A DNA stretch of 64,000 nt from CAWGJF01 sp963715745 (GCA_963715745.1 OY970271.1:3224001-3288000), one strand, 5' to 3'; counted from the stretch's first letter, positions 9,385-19,336 are shown. Made by a program: numbers and translations. The notes: generated from the letters alone by a model not told the origin.

Positions 9385-10185
9385 TTAAAATGAATAGTAA
9401 AATTTAGATTTGTATTTATTAATCAGGTATAAGCCTGCAATCAGTGATACTGCTGAAATGATGGTTGAAACAATCCAGGCAGTTAAACTTGGCCATTGTC
9501 CCAGGTAAACCGGGTTTTGAAACAATTCTGCAAAATAGGTTATCGGGTGCCAATCCATAATTTGTGCCTGAAATGAATTTGCTTCGAAAACTGAACGGTT
9601 GAACAAAATAGGCGATGTAAAAAAAGTTAATGTTAATACCAGTTGAACGAGCGGTTTGATATCTCTAAAAAAAGTATATAGAACTGCACAGACCATGCCA
9701 ACACCCAAACCAAAAACTGCCCACGGAATTATAGAAAGAGGAAGAATTATCAGATGAATACTCCAATCCTTTTTCAAGAATGCGAAAAGGATGAAAGCAA
9801 CAATAATTGAGAAGAGAAATTCAAAACCTGCAGTAATCCATCGGTTAACAGGAAATGCATAAGGTGATACATACATTTTTTTATGCAGCCACTCTCCGCT
9901 TACAATTGATTCCATAACTAGATTAACAACTTTTTCAAAATATCTCCACGGAACCAAAGCACTGAAAAGGAACACAGCATAGTCTTCTATGTTCATCCTG
10001 TTAATTACGGCAAAAACCAGACTCAGAATTACAAGATAAAGTGCTGGTTCCAAAAAATTCCAAAGGAAGCCAAGAAACGTGTACCTGTACTTTGTCTTAA
10101 GATGGCTCTTTGCATAATACCAGGAAAATCGTAATGATGGTTTGTCAATTAATTCTATCATCTTATTAATTTGTCCTTTCGTCAA
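9385..10185 (-). CDS. wzm: Polysaccharide/O-antigen ABC exporter permease
   Basis: 266 residues with about six membrane helices, ABC-2 type. The N-terminal amphipathic region (SLRFSWYYAKSHLKTKY) and the motif YTFLGFLWNFLEPALYL are typical of Wzm/TagG/KpsM permeases. It forms the membrane channel with Wzt. Its start lies inside the end of the methyltransferase gene (20-bp overlap) and it runs into wzt with a one-base gap, so the three are co-translated. Confidence 0.9.
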   Translation of the reverse strand: MTKGQINKMIELIDKPSLRFSWYYAKSHLKTKYRYTFLGFLWNFLEPALYLVILSLVFAVINRMNIEDYAVFLFSALVPWRYFEKVVNLVMESIVSGEWLHKKMYVSPYAFPVNRWITAGFEFLFSIIVAFILFAFLKKDWSIHLIILPLSIIPWAVFGLGVGMVCAVLYTFFRDIKPLVQLVLTLTFFTSPILFNRSVFEANSFQAQIMDWHPITYFAELFQNPVYLGQWPSLTAWIVSTIISAVSLIAGLYLINKYKSKFYYSF

Positions 10186-11539
10186 TTACTTCCTGAAGAA
10201 TGTTTTCTTTACTTAGATTACAAACAGGTGAAAGATGAACCAGGATTTCATTAGTCTTAATATTTCCTCTCAAACATTTAGCAAGAAAAGCATAGTTGTA
10301 ATCCGGATTACAATTAATTTCAGTTTCTTTTTCAAAACCTGATTCATCTGAAATGAATATTGTGTTCTCATAAATGCATTCAATCTCTCTGGCATTCATT
10401 GTAGCATATCTGTGAACTCTCAATTCAATATGGCAATTCCCGGTAGTACATTTATCAATCGACATTTTTATTTTTAAAATTCTCTTTCCTTCCCCCAACC
10501 ACAGATAATCCGAATGGAAAATTGTCTGATCATTCTTCTGATTTAATTTTAATGCAGTGAAAAATTCTTCGTGCCCCTGGTAAAAATGAGAAATCCCATC
10601 AGGTAACCCTGAAAATGGTGATATTACTAAATTGTTTTCATTCAGCTTCTTTAGAAAAATTCCCGTCCCATTTTCAAGATATTTTCGGGTGTTTTCTAAT
10701 CCTTTAAAAACAAAGAACGGTTTACTGATACGCTCGGTTTGTTTTTTCAATATTAAAGAAATAGAAGTGAATGGATGCTTCCCTCTCATTAAAATAACGT
10801 GAGGAATATTTTGTGCAAACAATGGTTCGGCACCTGAACCTCCGGGACATAAATAATTAGCAGGACGTGAAGGTAATGGCACATTTATATTATGTTCCGT
10901 TAATTCAATTAATGGATCTTCAACTGGAGTCATATTGCTGTTTAGAATAATGTTACTTAAGTATGAAGGAGAAAAGTAGTAGTTGTGTTCATCTTTAATT
11001 GTTTCATCATTAAAAAGAAATTCAGTAGTTAAAACGTAAATTCCATCATTCTTTAATACTCTGTAAACTTCATTAAGGTGAGTTATAAAATCTTTATACT
11101 CTCCAATATGTTCCATTGCACAGGACGAATAACAAAAATCAAAGGTATTGTCTTCAAATTTCAATTCCCTCATATCCATTCTAATTGCTTCAAATCTAGA
11201 ATCGTCAACCTCAAAAGGTTTATTCAATTTGATAAAGTCATTTGGATCAGCAGCCCTTGCAGTATCCCAATCATTTTCTACAGAGTAAAGATCTGTTACA
11301 TAAAGTTTTTTCACCTTGTTTGCTATTGAATAAAGCACCCGCTCACATCCGCCGCCCATTGATAGCCCTGTTTTATAATCATTCAGGTAACCAAGTTTTT
11401 CAAGTGCAAGGTATATCATTGCAAATTCCCATTGTTTTCGATGAAACTTTGCAGGCTCCCTTAATTCCTCTGCTATTATCCTTTTAAAATCCGGATCAAA
11501 CCAATCAGCCGCATCACAAATTTTACTTAATGTTTTCAT
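10166..11539 (-). CDS. SAM-dependent methyltransferase with extra C-terminal domain
   Basis: 457 residues. Residues about 30-210 are a class I SAM methyltransferase: a Gly-rich loop (TGLSMGGGCERVLY) near 59, an acidic residue after strand two (VTDLY), and FDFCYSSCAMEHIGEY around 135. Residues about 300-440 form a separate beta-rich region with no motif I know. In known Wzm/Wzt systems a methyl- or phosphotransferase caps the chain and a Wzt C-terminal domain recognises the cap. Here the short Wzt and this two-domain enzyme suggest the work is divided differently. That link is inference. Confidence 0.75.
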   Translation of the reverse strand: MKTLSKICDAADWFDPDFKRIIAEELREPAKFHRKQWEFAMIYLALEKLGYLNDYKTGLSMGGGCERVLYSIANKVKKLYVTDLYSVENDWDTARAADPNDFIKLNKPFEVDDSRFEAIRMDMRELKFEDNTFDFCYSSCAMEHIGEYKDFITHLNEVYRVLKNDGIYVLTTEFLFNDETIKDEHNYYFSPSYLSNIILNSNMTPVEDPLIELTEHNINVPLPSRPANYLCPGGSGAEPLFAQNIPHVILMRGKHPFTSISLILKKQTERISKPFFVFKGLENTRKYLENGTGIFLKKLNENNLVISPFSGLPDGISHFYQGHEEFFTALKLNQKNDQTIFHSDYLWLGEGKRILKIKMSIDKCTTGNCHIELRVHRYATMNAREIECIYENTIFISDESGFEKETEINCNPDYNYAFLAKCLRGNIKTNEILVHLSPVCNLSKENILQEVIDERTN

Positions 11540-11543
11540 TTTA

Positions 11544-13430
11544 TTAATTCACAATCTGTTTAAGTTCATTTATTATTTTATTTACTGAAATAGACTCCAT
11601 ACAAATACTATTTCTCAATCCTGTTAATTGGCAGGGAATATTTCTATTTCTCCAACAGGGAATACATTTTAATTCTTCACTAACATCCACATACCTGCAG
11701 TTAGGATAGTCTTTAGTTCTTAGTTTTCCATCTATAGGTCCAAATAATCCAATGGTTGGAATTTCGAATGCAGCAGCGATATGAATGAAAGATGAATCGG
11801 GAGCAACAATAGCATCACATTTTTGAATGAGAGAAAAAACCTTTCTCAGGGAAAGTGAATGGACTTTAATGACATTTTCAAAATCAAACCCGTTCATCGG
11901 ATTTGCATCAAAAACTAAAACGGTATATGATTTAGAAAGTTTTTCAACCAAAGATTGCATGTGTGGGTAATCTCTGTAGTTTTCATCGCTGTGCAGTTGC
12001 ACTCCAATAACTTTTTTGTGCAATAGTTCCCTTTTAATCCAGAATTCATTTGCAAATTCTTGTTCTGTATCTGAAAGAAATATGCGCGGGAGTTTATACA
12101 TTCGTGATAGTCTGATTCCTCTTACACCTAACTCTTTTGCAAAGATTTCTATCCTGTTTTTTTTCACTTTAGGAACTGTTCTGCTTTCTACCCGCGCAGC
12201 CGGACAATCAGTGAAGTTGTGCCATTTATTATACGTTGAATGAATGAAAAAATCTTCTTCTATATTAACAAGATTTACATCTGGATTATTTTCAAAAATC
12301 GGAAAATATCTGCGTGGTATTGCCAGGTTAATTTCTTTCTTCGGATACTTTACTTTTAATGCATGAATCCCGGGTGTCATCATCAATAAATCTCCAATTC
12401 CACCCATCGCTCTTGTTATTAATATTCTCTTTTCTGTCTTAGTAAATTTATTTGCAATATTTTCAGAATTAGTATTAAAATTTGTTAAGCGGAGTGTGCT
12501 TTGCTGAAAGTTGTTGACAAGTGTTACAGGATTTCTACGAATTAAATAATTAAGAATATAGAAAGATGCTAATAGTACTTTATCAAATATCCGGTTTATA
12601 AAATGTAATTTTATTTTCCGGAAATCTGGTATTTTGTAATAGCACCAATGAATAAATACTGTGATTTTATTAAACTTTGTTACTTCATTGCTTGTAAGCA
12701 GTTTAAAAATACTTCTATAAGTCCTGATAATCTGATCAAATAGACGCCTGCGGGAATGACCGTTTGTGTAAAAATATTTTAATCCGGTAAACAGCAAAGA
12801 CTTGTATAATTTTAAATCACCCTGCTGCAAAACCGTTTTGCTGAAGCTATCAAATATTTCCGGAATCTGGTTTCTGTCAGTTATGAAATATGGATGATAA
12901 ATCATTTTTTTCAGGAACTCTCCAGACTTTTCAATATTACCTCGCCTGCTTAGAATTAAAGATAGTTTACTAATCACATCGACCCGCAGGTTTGGAAATT
13001 TATTTACTCCCGGATGGAAAATATCGTTTAATATTTCGTACGCTTTACTTAAATCATTTATCTGAATTAATATTTCACCCGACTGGATTACTGATTCATA
13101 ATATTCTCTTGGAAAAATTCCCTTAACTTCACAGCACGACCGGAATTGAACAAGTAATTCGATTAGAAATTGTTTTTCAGATTTTAGTAAATCATAATTA
13201 TGAACCGATTTAAGTTCATTTATTCTTTTAATGCTTCCACAAATAGCCTGGCTCAGAATTTCTTTATCTTTAATAGTGGATTTAAACTGATCCGATGCAT
13301 TTTTTATTAACGAGTGAACAAGTTCGAATTGACCGGTGTAGGCAATGTACTTCAGATGGGCGATATCAGCATTTTGTACAGGATCAAAATCTTTACTTTG
13401 AATAAGGTTTTCGAAATTAGCAGTTTGCAT
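11544..13430 (-). CDS. TPR-like domain fused to glycosyltransferase family 9 (heptosyltransferase-like)
   Basis: 628 residues. The first 310 or so are alpha-helical, TPR-like repeats. From about 335 the protein is a GT9 ADP-heptose:LPS transferase fold: ILITRAMGGIGDLLMMTPG resembles the heptosyltransferase N-terminal loop, and the C-terminal part has DAIVAPDSSFIHIAAAFEIPTIGLFGP, the classic GT9 donor-site signature. A late cysteine cluster (CIPCW, CQL, CME) is common in this clade. It probably adds a core or repeat sugar at the inner face of the membrane. It overlaps the upstream gene by 14 bp. Confidence 0.85.
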   Translation of the reverse strand: MQTANFENLIQSKDFDPVQNADIAHLKYIAYTGQFELVHSLIKNASDQFKSTIKDKEILSQAICGSIKRINELKSVHNYDLLKSEKQFLIELLVQFRSCCEVKGIFPREYYESVIQSGEILIQINDLSKAYEILNDIFHPGVNKFPNLRVDVISKLSLILSRRGNIEKSGEFLKKMIYHPYFITDRNQIPEIFDSFSKTVLQQGDLKLYKSLLFTGLKYFYTNGHSRRRLFDQIIRTYRSIFKLLTSNEVTKFNKITVFIHWCYYKIPDFRKIKLHFINRIFDKVLLASFYILNYLIRRNPVTLVNNFQQSTLRLTNFNTNSENIANKFTKTEKRILITRAMGGIGDLLMMTPGIHALKVKYPKKEINLAIPRRYFPIFENNPDVNLVNIEEDFFIHSTYNKWHNFTDCPAARVESRTVPKVKKNRIEIFAKELGVRGIRLSRMYKLPRIFLSDTEQEFANEFWIKRELLHKKVIGVQLHSDENYRDYPHMQSLVEKLSKSYTVLVFDANPMNGFDFENVIKVHSLSLRKVFSLIQKCDAIVAPDSSFIHIAAAFEIPTIGLFGPIDGKLRTKDYPNCRYVDVSEELKCIPCWRNRNIPCQLTGLRNSICMESISVNKIINELKQIVN

Positions 13431-14088
13431 AATTGCCTGATTTCAATTCAGTTGATAAACTAGCTTCTATTATTTTCCTTTCATTGTCAGCAAGTTTTTT
13501 AAGTTCAGAGTATCTTTTTGAAGGAAATTTTTCCGGCGGAGGAAATTCGAATGATCGGCATATTTCAAGAGATTCAGTAAAAGAACCAATTGCAATCAGG
13601 CACATCAACTCTCTGTAACGACTTTCAGGATTAAGCCTTTCTGAATTTTCTTTTACCTTCCTGTAATACCCAATTGCATCAATAATTCTATTTTCTCTTT
13701 CAAAGCATACTGCACACCAGTAAAGTGAGTCCGAATAAAGCTCAGTAGTTGATTGGTTATCCTTTGAAAATTTTATTGAATTCAAAAAACAGTTGATTGC
13801 ATTTCTATTTTGATTAAGATGCATAAAAATCCAACCAGCTCTGAAATAACCATTGGCTTTACAAGAGTCATCCAAGGCAAGTTTACCAGCTAACAGGTAG
13901 TTTTCAATAGCAACATTTTTTCTAACAGCGCTCAGATTTTCAACGCACCAACCACAATGAAAATATAGGTCACCTAAATCAACTTGCTGGTTATACATAC
14001 AATCTTTAAAGAAGGAATATGCAATTTGATAGTAGCCTGCCTGTTCGAACTTTATTCCTATTTCATATGGAGTTTTAATAATCGGCAC
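13417..14088 (-). CDS. TPR-repeat protein at the head of the glycan operon
   Basis: 223 residues, soluble, no signal peptide. Helical repeats of TPR type occupy about 5-190 (GYYQIAYSFFKDCMYNQQ, YFRAGWIFMHLNQNRNAINC, ALYWC-like helices). It resembles the helical N-terminal half of the next protein, so the pair may have arisen by splitting or duplication. No catalytic motif. It overlaps the GT9 gene by 14 bp. Upstream are two copies of TTAGTGAC 20 bp apart (14138 and 14158). Confidence 0.7.
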   Translation of the reverse strand: MPIIKTPYEIGIKFEQAGYYQIAYSFFKDCMYNQQVDLGDLYFHCGWCVENLSAVRKNVAIENYLLAGKLALDDSCKANGYFRAGWIFMHLNQNRNAINCFLNSIKFSKDNQSTTELYSDSLYWCAVCFERENRIIDAIGYYRKVKENSERLNPESRYRELMCLIAIGSFTESLEICRSFEFPPPEKFPSKRYSELKKLADNERKIIEASLSTELKSGNYANC

Positions 14089-14222
14089 TTTTTCTCCCCT
14101 TTTAACGGGTTAATAATAATTTGCACTTCTCATCTATTTAGTGACGTCAAATGATTCTTAGTGACATTTAATTATCAATTTAAAATTTATTTTAAATAGA
14201 AGTGTTTGGGCTGGGCTGAGTA

Positions 14223-17200
14223 CTAATGAGCTGATCTAATTTTGCGGAATACAAAGAAACCTGAGGCTAAAATTCCAAATAAAATTAAAAATGAAATTAA
14301 ATACGAAAGGGGAAAATTAGCTGGTTTCTCCAGATAAATATTTGATATATTTCCCGACAAAATAAAAGCTGACCAGTAATACGGATTTGCAGAATATTTA
14401 TTTATAAAATCAACTTTAGCTTTTTGCAGCGATTCGGTTTTATTCATTCCGTTGCTCAGATTTTCATAAAAGTCTTTCATAAAATAAGAAGTGTATTTAT
14501 CGTTCACGTCCCATAAGCTTACTACTACGCTTGCTGCACCAGCATCAAAAAATGCTTTCTGCATTCCAAGAGTTCCTTCAGCCTCTTCTACTTCACCAAG
14601 CCCGGAACGACAGGAGCTAAGAACAACAAGATCACTTTTCAAATTCATTTGCACAATTTCACCAAGTTCAAGAAACCCGTTGTTTTTTTCGTCATCTTCC
14701 TGAGAAAAGAGGATTAAAGGCTGCATGTTATAAAGAAAAGAATGTGATGAAATGTGAATTATATTGCTATTTGGAGCTTCGGTTTTAAGATTGGTTTCAG
14801 TTGCCTGATTTGCAAGCAGCACAACATTATTTTCTATTATGTCATTAATACTTTCAATTTCATCCTGCGAATATTCAAGTGGAAACAGATCAAGATTTCT
14901 AAGTGAAAAATTCTGGTCTTCCAGCATTCCGCCGCGATAGCTCATCCGGAATTTTTCGTCTGAAATCTTTGGATCACCCACAAGTAAATTTTTCAGACCT
15001 TTGGTTACTTCCTTATTTTTCTGACTAATATAAACCGAAACAGATGGAGTATATGAAACTGGATTCCTTTTTATAAGAAACTGTTTGTCCGCATAATAGT
15101 AAGGGCTCTCACCTTCTCTCCAGCTTGTTATTAAAAATTCCATTGGCAATGCAAGTAGCTCTTCCGGTAAACTAAAAATTATATCCTCACTTTCCGGAAT
15201 TTGAGTTATAATATTCGATAAAAGAACTTTATAAAAATTAAATGCCGATTGTGAATCAAATGAAAAAAGATCCTGGTTTACGAATACTTCTTTATTAATG
15301 GGATAGGTTTGATAAATCGGAGCAATTTGTTTCATCAAAACTACCATGCTGTCAGCGGATATTTTTATTTGGAAGGATTTTAAGTTTTTATTTGTTACTA
15401 AAAATATTTCGGTAAAATTATCAGTTGTAAAAATTGAAATGAGATTTTCCTTATCATCCAGTTTTTCTTTGATTGATTTATAATCCATCCAGGGAGTTGA
15501 AGTTAATAATTTTTTTAAATTAGAATTATTTCCAGCAACCGCTGAATTAAGACTATCAAGCTTTTTATTTAATCTTGATTTTTCTACATCGTTGTATAAA
15601 CCCGAATTAATTTGCCATCTTGTATCTATAAAATCATTAATAAGATTTTTGTCATTTGTAGCATTAACTAATTTTAAATTAATAAGATTCTGAACTGTAT
15701 TTCTGGAACGATATCTTTCCAGAAGATTAAAAGCATCCTCAGTTCTCCTTTCCGATAAGTAAAAAGAAATCATCTTCTCGAAAATTTTCTCAATTCCTGA
15801 AAAGTGAGAAATCTGTATCTGGTTATTGGAAACAAGTGCAGGAGATATTTTATCAACAATTAATGAAATTTTATTAAACCAGTAATCTGCTTCTGCATCA
15901 TCTTTTTTTTGAATATAATATTCAGCAATTAATGAAGCAGATTCAATCTGTGTATTAAAGTCCAGTACAGATCCGGATAAGTCATATGATTTTTCCAATA
16001 AATTAATCGCATCGTTTTCTGCTTGATTTTGATTTTTGATTTTGGCAAGGTATAAACTTTGAACAGCTTCCAATTGAACAAGAGAATTCTCCGAAGATAG
16101 AGGTAAAAGTTCTTCAAGTATTTTTTCTGCGCTTTTCAAATTTCCTGTTTGTGTGTTAAGATTTGCCAATTCGGTTTTTAAAATCAGACTGGTATACACA
16201 TCGCCGGAGTTTTGTGAAATTTCTATTCCTTTAAGAATATATTTTTCTGCTTCATCAAATTTTTTTGTTTCTGTATATGCAGCACCCATTTTGTAATACA
16301 AACCTGCAGTTTCATACGGGTACTCATCAGGAACAATTAGCTTATCAGCTTCATTGAAAAACTGAATTGCTTTCCCAGGTTTGTTCACATTAAAAAATAA
16401 AGCACCAATACCCTCTTTCACTTTAAATTTAGCAGGAATGCTATTTATTGAATCAGCCAGCTGACCGGCAGTTTTGTAAACTTCAAGTGCTTTAGAGTAA
16501 TTTGACAAATTAACATATACATCTGCAATGCCGGTAAGATTAATAATTTTTCCGTAGATGTTATCTCCGCAATGACTGATTCCATCATTATAAAATTTCA
16601 ATGCTTCATTATAATTTGATTGCTGTAAATAAATTGCAGCAATGTTTCCGGAGAGATAAGCAAGGCGTTCTTCATCCATTAATGTTTTATAAATATTAAG
16701 ACTTTCAGAATAATTTTTCCTTGCATCAATTAATTCTCCGGTATAAGAATATGAAACGCCAAGCTCCGAGTATAGGAATCCGAGCAGTTCCTGGTTTTCA
16801 ATTAGCTTCGCTTTTTTAATGGAAGAATTTAATAATTCTCTTGCTTCATCAACTTCACCATAAAGGTCCCTCAGAATTGCAATGTTTCCATTAGATTTGA
16901 TTTCATCTATTGTGTTACCTGTTTTTTCAGATATACCGAGAGCAACTTTATAATGCTTTTCAGCTTCCTCATAATTTCCTGACAAATAAAAATTTGTTCC
17001 GATAGATATTTCAATTGAGCTTAAATAGTAGTTGTCAGTTTTTAAAGATGAATTTAATTTTTGAAGAACCTCTAAAGCTTTTTCATAATTGCCTTTTAAC
17101 CTGTATGAATTAGCAAGCCAGTAAGAGTTTTCTTTAAATGTATTTTCCTTTTCAAAATATTCTATTGCTTTATTGACGTTTTGAGAATGATATTCTATTA

Positions 17201-17678
17201 AACCGCTTGTAAAATTATAAACATCAGAATTGGATTTAAGATTTTCACTTACCTGCTTTTTAACTTTATCTATTTTACCCAGAATATTTGCATTATTAAC
17301 CAATAAAATATAGTAATCAGCAAAAGCAGGAATGCTTTTTAAATTTTCTATTAGGAAATTATAAGACTCATCATATTTTTGTTGTCTGAATTTTAAAAGC
17401 GCCAACAGGTAGAACTTCTGGATTTCATTATCAATTGATTGGATTTCTTTTTCGATTGAAGAATAATCAATTGCAGAATTTTTTATCTCCTCAGAAATTT
17501 TTTCAAAACCAGTGGAATCCTTTACTGAATTGTTTCCTGAAGTAGTCCCGGACTGCAAAGTTTTATTTCCAGGAGTTAGAATAGTTTCATTATGAAGGAA
17601 ATTTGTCGAAATGCCAAGCAGTCCAAGAAAACCAAACGAAGTGGTTAATACAACTAACAATAAACTTTTTATCAACAT
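14223..17678 (-). CDS. TPR-CHAT protein (caspase-like protease domain with TPR array)
   Basis: 1151 residues. N-terminal signal/anchor (1-22), a long TPR array (about 75-620), then a CHAT domain (about 790-1110) and a C-terminal membrane helix (about 1120-1143). The CHAT domain shows the clan CD dyad: histidine in NIIHISSHSF and cysteine in LVVLSSCRSGLGE, plus GASSVVVSLWDV-like and YYWSAFILSGN end motifs. A working cysteine protease is therefore expected. The signal and C-terminal anchor suggest the bulk faces the periplasm. It is last in an operon with a membrane anti-sigma protein (2-bp gap) and an ECF sigma factor. The substrate is unknown; the anti-sigma neighbour is an obvious candidate. 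Confidence 0.85.
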   Translation of the reverse strand: MLIKSLLLVVLTTSFGFLGLLGISTNFLHNETILTPGNKTLQSGTTSGNNSVKDSTGFEKISEEIKNSAIDYSSIEKEIQSIDNEIQKFYLLALLKFRQQKYDESYNFLIENLKSIPAFADYYILLVNNANILGKIDKVKKQVSENLKSNSDVYNFTSGLIEYHSQNVNKAIEYFEKENTFKENSYWLANSYRLKGNYEKALEVLQKLNSSLKTDNYYLSSIEISIGTNFYLSGNYEEAEKHYKVALGISEKTGNTIDEIKSNGNIAILRDLYGEVDEARELLNSSIKKAKLIENQELLGFLYSELGVSYSYTGELIDARKNYSESLNIYKTLMDEERLAYLSGNIAAIYLQQSNYNEALKFYNDGISHCGDNIYGKIINLTGIADVYVNLSNYSKALEVYKTAGQLADSINSIPAKFKVKEGIGALFFNVNKPGKAIQFFNEADKLIVPDEYPYETAGLYYKMGAAYTETKKFDEAEKYILKGIEISQNSGDVYTSLILKTELANLNTQTGNLKSAEKILEELLPLSSENSLVQLEAVQSLYLAKIKNQNQAENDAINLLEKSYDLSGSVLDFNTQIESASLIAEYYIQKKDDAEADYWFNKISLIVDKISPALVSNNQIQISHFSGIEKIFEKMISFYLSERRTEDAFNLLERYRSRNTVQNLINLKLVNATNDKNLINDFIDTRWQINSGLYNDVEKSRLNKKLDSLNSAVAGNNSNLKKLLTSTPWMDYKSIKEKLDDKENLISIFTTDNFTEIFLVTNKNLKSFQIKISADSMVVLMKQIAPIYQTYPINKEVFVNQDLFSFDSQSAFNFYKVLLSNIITQIPESEDIIFSLPEELLALPMEFLITSWREGESPYYYADKQFLIKRNPVSYTPSVSVYISQKNKEVTKGLKNLLVGDPKISDEKFRMSYRGGMLEDQNFSLRNLDLFPLEYSQDEIESINDIIENNVVLLANQATETNLKTEAPNSNIIHISSHSFLYNMQPLILFSQEDDEKNNGFLELGEIVQMNLKSDLVVLSSCRSGLGEVEEAEGTLGMQKAFFDAGAASVVVSLWDVNDKYTSYFMKDFYENLSNGMNKTESLQKAKVDFINKYSANPYYWSAFILSGNISNIYLEKPANFPLSYLISFLILFGILASGFFVFRKIRSAH

Positions 17679-17680
17679 TT

Positions 17681-18655
17681 TTATTTGCCATCATTTATCG
17701 TTGCAATCAGTTCCTTTGCTTCATTGTAGAACCTGCCTTGATTCTTAATAACCAGATTCAGATTCTGTTCTGCATTGTCAAAGTTGTCTTCAAGCAGGTA
17801 AGCTCTGCCAAGATAATAATGAGCATCCAGGTTAATATTTTCATAATTGCCGGAAGTATTCAATTCAATTGCCCGGTTAAATGAAGCAATTGCATCATCA
17901 ACTATTTTCTTATCGTAGTTTGTAAATAATCCAAGAAAACTTTTTTCTGAAGTATGTAGCTGTGTAATTCCAAGAATATAATAAGTGTAAAAAATTGATT
18001 TATCATTTTTATTTTCTGCAATGTCATCTTTAAAATATTTTTCAGCCATTTCGTAGTTTCCATGTTCAACAGCATCCAATCCCTTTTGAAAATTCAGACT
18101 TGTTCTGCCTCTTGTTGAGTAAACTTCCTCTGTCCCCTGGTTAAACAAATCCTTATCATAGGAACTAAGATTGATGTTTGAATATATAAACAAACCGGAA
18201 TATAACATTATCAATATTACAACACTTGCAAAAGCATATTTAAAAACATTACTTGTTTTAAATATGCTCCACACCGGGGCTTGAATTTTTTCAGAATGTT
18301 TTTTGTTTTTTAATGTAGAAACAACAAATTCGTTAGTACTTAAATACTCCTGTTTTAAATAATCATATTCCAATCTGCAAGATTTACATTTACTTAGATG
18401 CTCTTTAATCTTTTTTGACAAAAGATTAACACTTTTTATTTCAGGCTCTTCTCCGTTTTCGTACAGAATGTATGAAGCAATTGTTGCAATATCCAGGTGT
18501 AATGAATTTGGCAGACTATTTTGTAAGCCTCTGTAAACACTAATAAGTTTTTTAACTTCCTCATCAGATTTTAAAGCTTCATCAAGGTATGCCTGCTCTT
18601 CATCTGAAATTGTTGTTTTGTCTAAAAGTTCTAAAATTTGATCAAATTTTTCCAT
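17681..18655 (-). CDS. Membrane anti-sigma-like protein with zinc-finger motif and TPR repeats
   Basis: 324 residues. The N-terminal cytoplasmic part carries the zf-HC2 motif (HLSKCKSCRLEY, near residue 88), typical of anti-ECF-sigma proteins. One membrane helix lies at about 140-160 (AFASVVILIMLYSGLF). The remaining 150 residues are TPR-like and would face the periplasm. Position between an ECF sigma gene and a TPR-CHAT gene supports a sigma-sequestering role. The periplasmic TPR part could sense a partner or be the region acted on by the CHAT protease (inference). Confidence 0.8.
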   Translation of the reverse strand: MEKFDQILELLDKTTISDEEQAYLDEALKSDEEVKKLISVYRGLQNSLPNSLHLDIATIASYILYENGEEPEIKSVNLLSKKIKEHLSKCKSCRLEYDYLKQEYLSTNEFVVSTLKNKKHSEKIQAPVWSIFKTSNVFKYAFASVVILIMLYSGLFIYSNINLSSYDKDLFNQGTEEVYSTRGRTSLNFQKGLDAVEHGNYEMAEKYFKDDIAENKNDKSIFYTYYILGITQLHTSEKSFLGLFTNYDKKIVDDAIASFNRAIELNTSGNYENINLDAHYYLGRAYLLEDNFDNAEQNLNLVIKNQGRFYNEAKELIATINDGK

Positions 18656-18713
18656 TTAATGCCTTTCTCAATCTTCGTAACAAATAGTATTCTTCGTTAT
18701 TAAATAGTGACTT

Positions 18714-19270
18714 TCATATTAATTTTTCTTTTATCTCTATGATAGTCCTGTAAAACATCTTCTTTACTGCTGCTTCATTCTTATTTAGTTTCTCAGCAAT
18801 TTCAGAAAATTTACAATCACCCCAGAACCGAAGACGAACAATTTCTTGTTTTTCCTCACTAAGAGTTTCAAGAATCTTCATGATAGAATCAACATCCAAT
18901 AAATCTGTTTTTTGTTCAAAACCTCCATCATATTCGATATTATCATACAATTGACTTGAATGTCTTATTTTTTGAGTTTTATACCATTTTACAAAAGTCA
19001 GGAATAATACTCTACGCAACCAGTTTTCAAGAATTTCTATAGTATGATACTGTTCAGCAAAGGATAAGTAAACATTATTAGTAAGGTCATCTACATCGTC
19101 AATATTCGGTATTTTCTTAAGACGATATTTAGATAAAAAATAAGAATAGGATATATCACGCACTATTGCAGATAATTCTGAGAAGGCAGATGAGTCCCCA
19201 ATTTTACTTTTTTGCAGGAGATCATCAATTAACGATTTATCAATATTAAGGTAGTCTATCTTTTTCTCAC
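18714..19270 (-). CDS. ECF-type RNA polymerase sigma factor; N-terminus disrupted
   Basis: The usable frame opens at GTG 19163 (149 residues): region 2 from the start (DVDDLTNNVYLSF, NWLRRVLFLTFVKWYK) and region 4 at about 85-147 (LSEEKQEIVRLRFWG, KLNKNEAAVKKMFYR helix-turn-helix). The same frame stays coding-like upstream to about 19262 (IDDLLQKSKIGDSSAFSEL), which is the conserved start of region 2, yet no ATG/GTG/TTG occurs there. One added A in the A-run at 19261-19265 would put GTG 19270 in frame. Either the base was lost or a non-standard start is used. First gene of the sigma/anti-sigma/CHAT operon. Confidence 0.75.
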
Positions 19271-19336
19271 TTTAATATTGTCACGAAATTAGTAAACTTC
19301 GCACTAAGTTAAAAAAATACAACACTATATTTCTTT

